Below, piece by piece: positions 62,853-64,000 of a DNA stretch of 64,000 nucleotides. Under the pieces are notes generated by a model, which worked only from the letters and a program-made list of their open reading frames with translations, was not told the origin of the DNA and ran no database searches. The position numbers and the translations under genes are program-made. Origin of the DNA: Prosapia bicincta (taxonomy: Eukaryota; Arthropoda; Insecta; Hemiptera; Cercopidae); contig JBAIZL010000007.1 of NCBI GenBank assembly GCA_036971475.1, forward strand, positions 32,291,002 to 32,355,001, read 5' to 3'. Position 1 is the first letter of the stretch. Each line of letters starts with the position of its first letter.

Positions 62853-64000
62853 ATCTATGGTCGATACTGCGTTTATTATGCCTTTTAAATGAGGAATCCA
62901 TTTTTTGTAGAAATCGCAAAATCCATGAACTATAATTCATGCATTTTTTTAGAGCAAATATATGACAATTGCGATAGCTCCTATAATACTTATTATAGAT
63001 CAATTCTAAGTGCACAATGCGAATCTATGGTCGATTCTGCGTTTATTATGCCTTTTAAATGAGAAATCCATTTTTTGTAGAAATCGCAAAATCCATGAAC
63101 TATAATTCATCCTTTTTTTTAGAGCAAATATATGACAATTGCGATAGCTCCTATAATACTTATTATAGATTAATTCTAAGTGCACAATGCGAATCTATGG
63201 TCGATTCTGCGTTTATTATGCCTTTTAAATGAGAAATCCATTTTTTGTAGAAATCGCAAAATCCATGAACTATAATTCATGCATTTTTTTTAGATCAAAT
63301 ATATGACAATTGTGATAGATCCTATAATACTTATTATAGATCAATTCTAAGTGCACAATGCGAATCTATGGTCGATTCTGCGTTTATTATGCCTTTTAAA
63401 TGAGAAATCCATTTTTTGTAGAAATCACAAAATCCATGAACTATAATTCATGCATTTTTTTTAGAGCAAATATATGACAATTGCGATAGCTCCTATAATA
63501 CTTATTATAGATCAATTCTAAGTGCACAATGCGAATCTATGGTCGATTCTGCGTTTATTATGCCTTTTAAATGAGAAATCCATTTTTTGTAGAAATCGCA
63601 AAATCCATGAACTATAATTCATGCATTTTGTTTAGAGCAAATATATGACAATTGCGATAGCTCCTATAATAGTTATTATAGATCAATTCTAAGTGCACAA
63701 TGCGAATCTATGGTCGATTCTGCGTTTATTATGCCTTTTAAATGAGAAATCCATTTTTTGTAGAAATCGCAAAATCCATGAACTATAGTTCATCCTTTTT
63801 TTTAGAGCAAATATATGACAATTGCGATAGCTCCTATAATAATTATTATAGATCAATTCTAAGTGCACAATGCGAATCTATGGTCGATTCTGCGTTTATT
63901 ATGCCTTTTAAATGAGAAATCCATTTTTTGTAGAAATCGCAAAATCCATGAACTATAGTTTATCCTTTTTTTTAGAGCAAATATATGACAATTGTGATAG
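62853..64000 (+). repeat. Array end in window: O-S-J-F'-P-S'-S''
   Basis: 62853-63363 copies 57740-58250, and 63364-64000 copies 59789-60425. The last monomer (S'', 63876) is cut by the window edge at p125 and shows 'attgtgatag', as in the S'' at 58592. The array shows no sign of ending here. Confidence 0.9.

Larger units (their letters stand above)
1..64000 (+). repeat. Satellite array, ~171-bp monomer, head to tail, whole window
   Basis: Every stretch of the window is a copy of one monomer, recognisable by the successive landmarks 'atctatg', 'ccttttaaatgag', 'gtagaaatcgcaaaatcc', a T-tract of 7-10, 'caaatatatgacaatt', 'ctataatacttattatag' and 'gcacaatgcga'. Monomers are 170-172 bp, except a 161-bp deletion class. 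Orientation never flips and I saw no foreign insertion. Composition is about 70% A+T. The array begins before base 1 and continues past base 64000. Variants are shared in linked sets and recur in order, so this is a higher-order repeat array. Its role is inferred only from form: centromeric or pericentromeric heterochromatin is the usual home of such arrays. The family is not one I recognise. Confidence 0.98.

Noticed and set aside
1..64000. Primate alpha satellite (also 171 bp)
   Set aside because: Only the length agrees. The monomer sequence, base composition and landmarks do not resemble alpha satellite as I know it, and no true CENP-B box is present.
1..64000. CRISPR array or bacterial repeat region
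   Set aside because: Units are 171 bp with no alternation of constant repeats and unique spacers. All parts of the unit are equally repeated, and there are no genes nearby.
1..64000. Transposon or retroelement remains as the source of the array
   Set aside because: No terminal repeats, target-site duplications, coding remnants or orientation changes were seen. The short dyads lie inside each monomer and are not element ends. An ancient origin cannot be excluded from this sequence.
1..64000. Assignment to a named species or satellite family
   Set aside because: I do not recognise the monomer. AT-richness and CpG retention only suggest an invertebrate. A database search with the 171-bp consensus would decide it.

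Overview
The whole 64 kb window is one uninterrupted satellite DNA array. The unit is an AT-rich monomer of about 171 bp (about 30% GC), repeated head to tail on the + strand roughly 375 times. I found no gene, RNA gene, transposon, CRISPR array, telomeric repeat, inverted segment or unrelated insertion. Positions inside the monomer (p1-p171) are counted from the first base of 'atctatg'.

Organism: long homogeneous arrays of a nucleosome-plus-linker unit, with higher-order repeats (HORs), are typical of eukaryotic centromeric or pericentromeric heterochromatin. The monomer has five CpGs against about 3.8 expected from its composition, so CpG is not depleted. This fits a genome with little methylation of this DNA, for example an insect or other invertebrate, but I do not recognise the family and cannot name the species. 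The 171-bp length equals that of primate alpha satellite, but the sequence does not resemble it.

Layout: monomers fall into subtypes defined by linked substitutions, named here H, A, B, C, D, E, F, G, K, J, L, M, N, P, S. From 1 to about 53.3 kb they follow a recurring order, H-A-B-C-D-E-F(-G), with losses, gains and chimeric monomers. 1-4427 holds a 17-monomer duplication. 4428-6464 shows the short H-A-B-C-D form. 6465-12382 carries five 6- to 8-monomer versions. 12383-22447 is a 4.64-kb block present twice, 5.42 kb apart. 21532-25289 is an exact-length 1,879-bp 11-mer tandem pair. 26304-27673 is a 685-bp 4-mer pair. 27502-40398 is a mosaic of two or three copies of blocks shifted by 3.4, 5.26 and 5.94 kb. 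43300-48063 is a 2,382-bp 14-mer pair. 49079-52132 is a 1,527-bp 9-mer pair. 52304-53307 is a 502-bp 3-mer pair.

From about 53.3 kb to the end the array changes character. Types A, D and E vanish, H occurs once more (54.7 kb), and near-consensus, J, S and related monomers dominate. This part still contains recent duplications (spacings 4,430, 5,113, 1,538, 3,575 and 683 bp).

The most interesting signals are a CENP-B-box-like 17-mer confined to the H monomer of each HOR, two dyad-symmetric AT-rich motifs per monomer that become perfect palindromes together in three related monomers, a 10-bp deletion in E that removes one dyad, and the sharp change of array organisation near 53 kb. All offsets and block limits were read by eye from private marker mutations.
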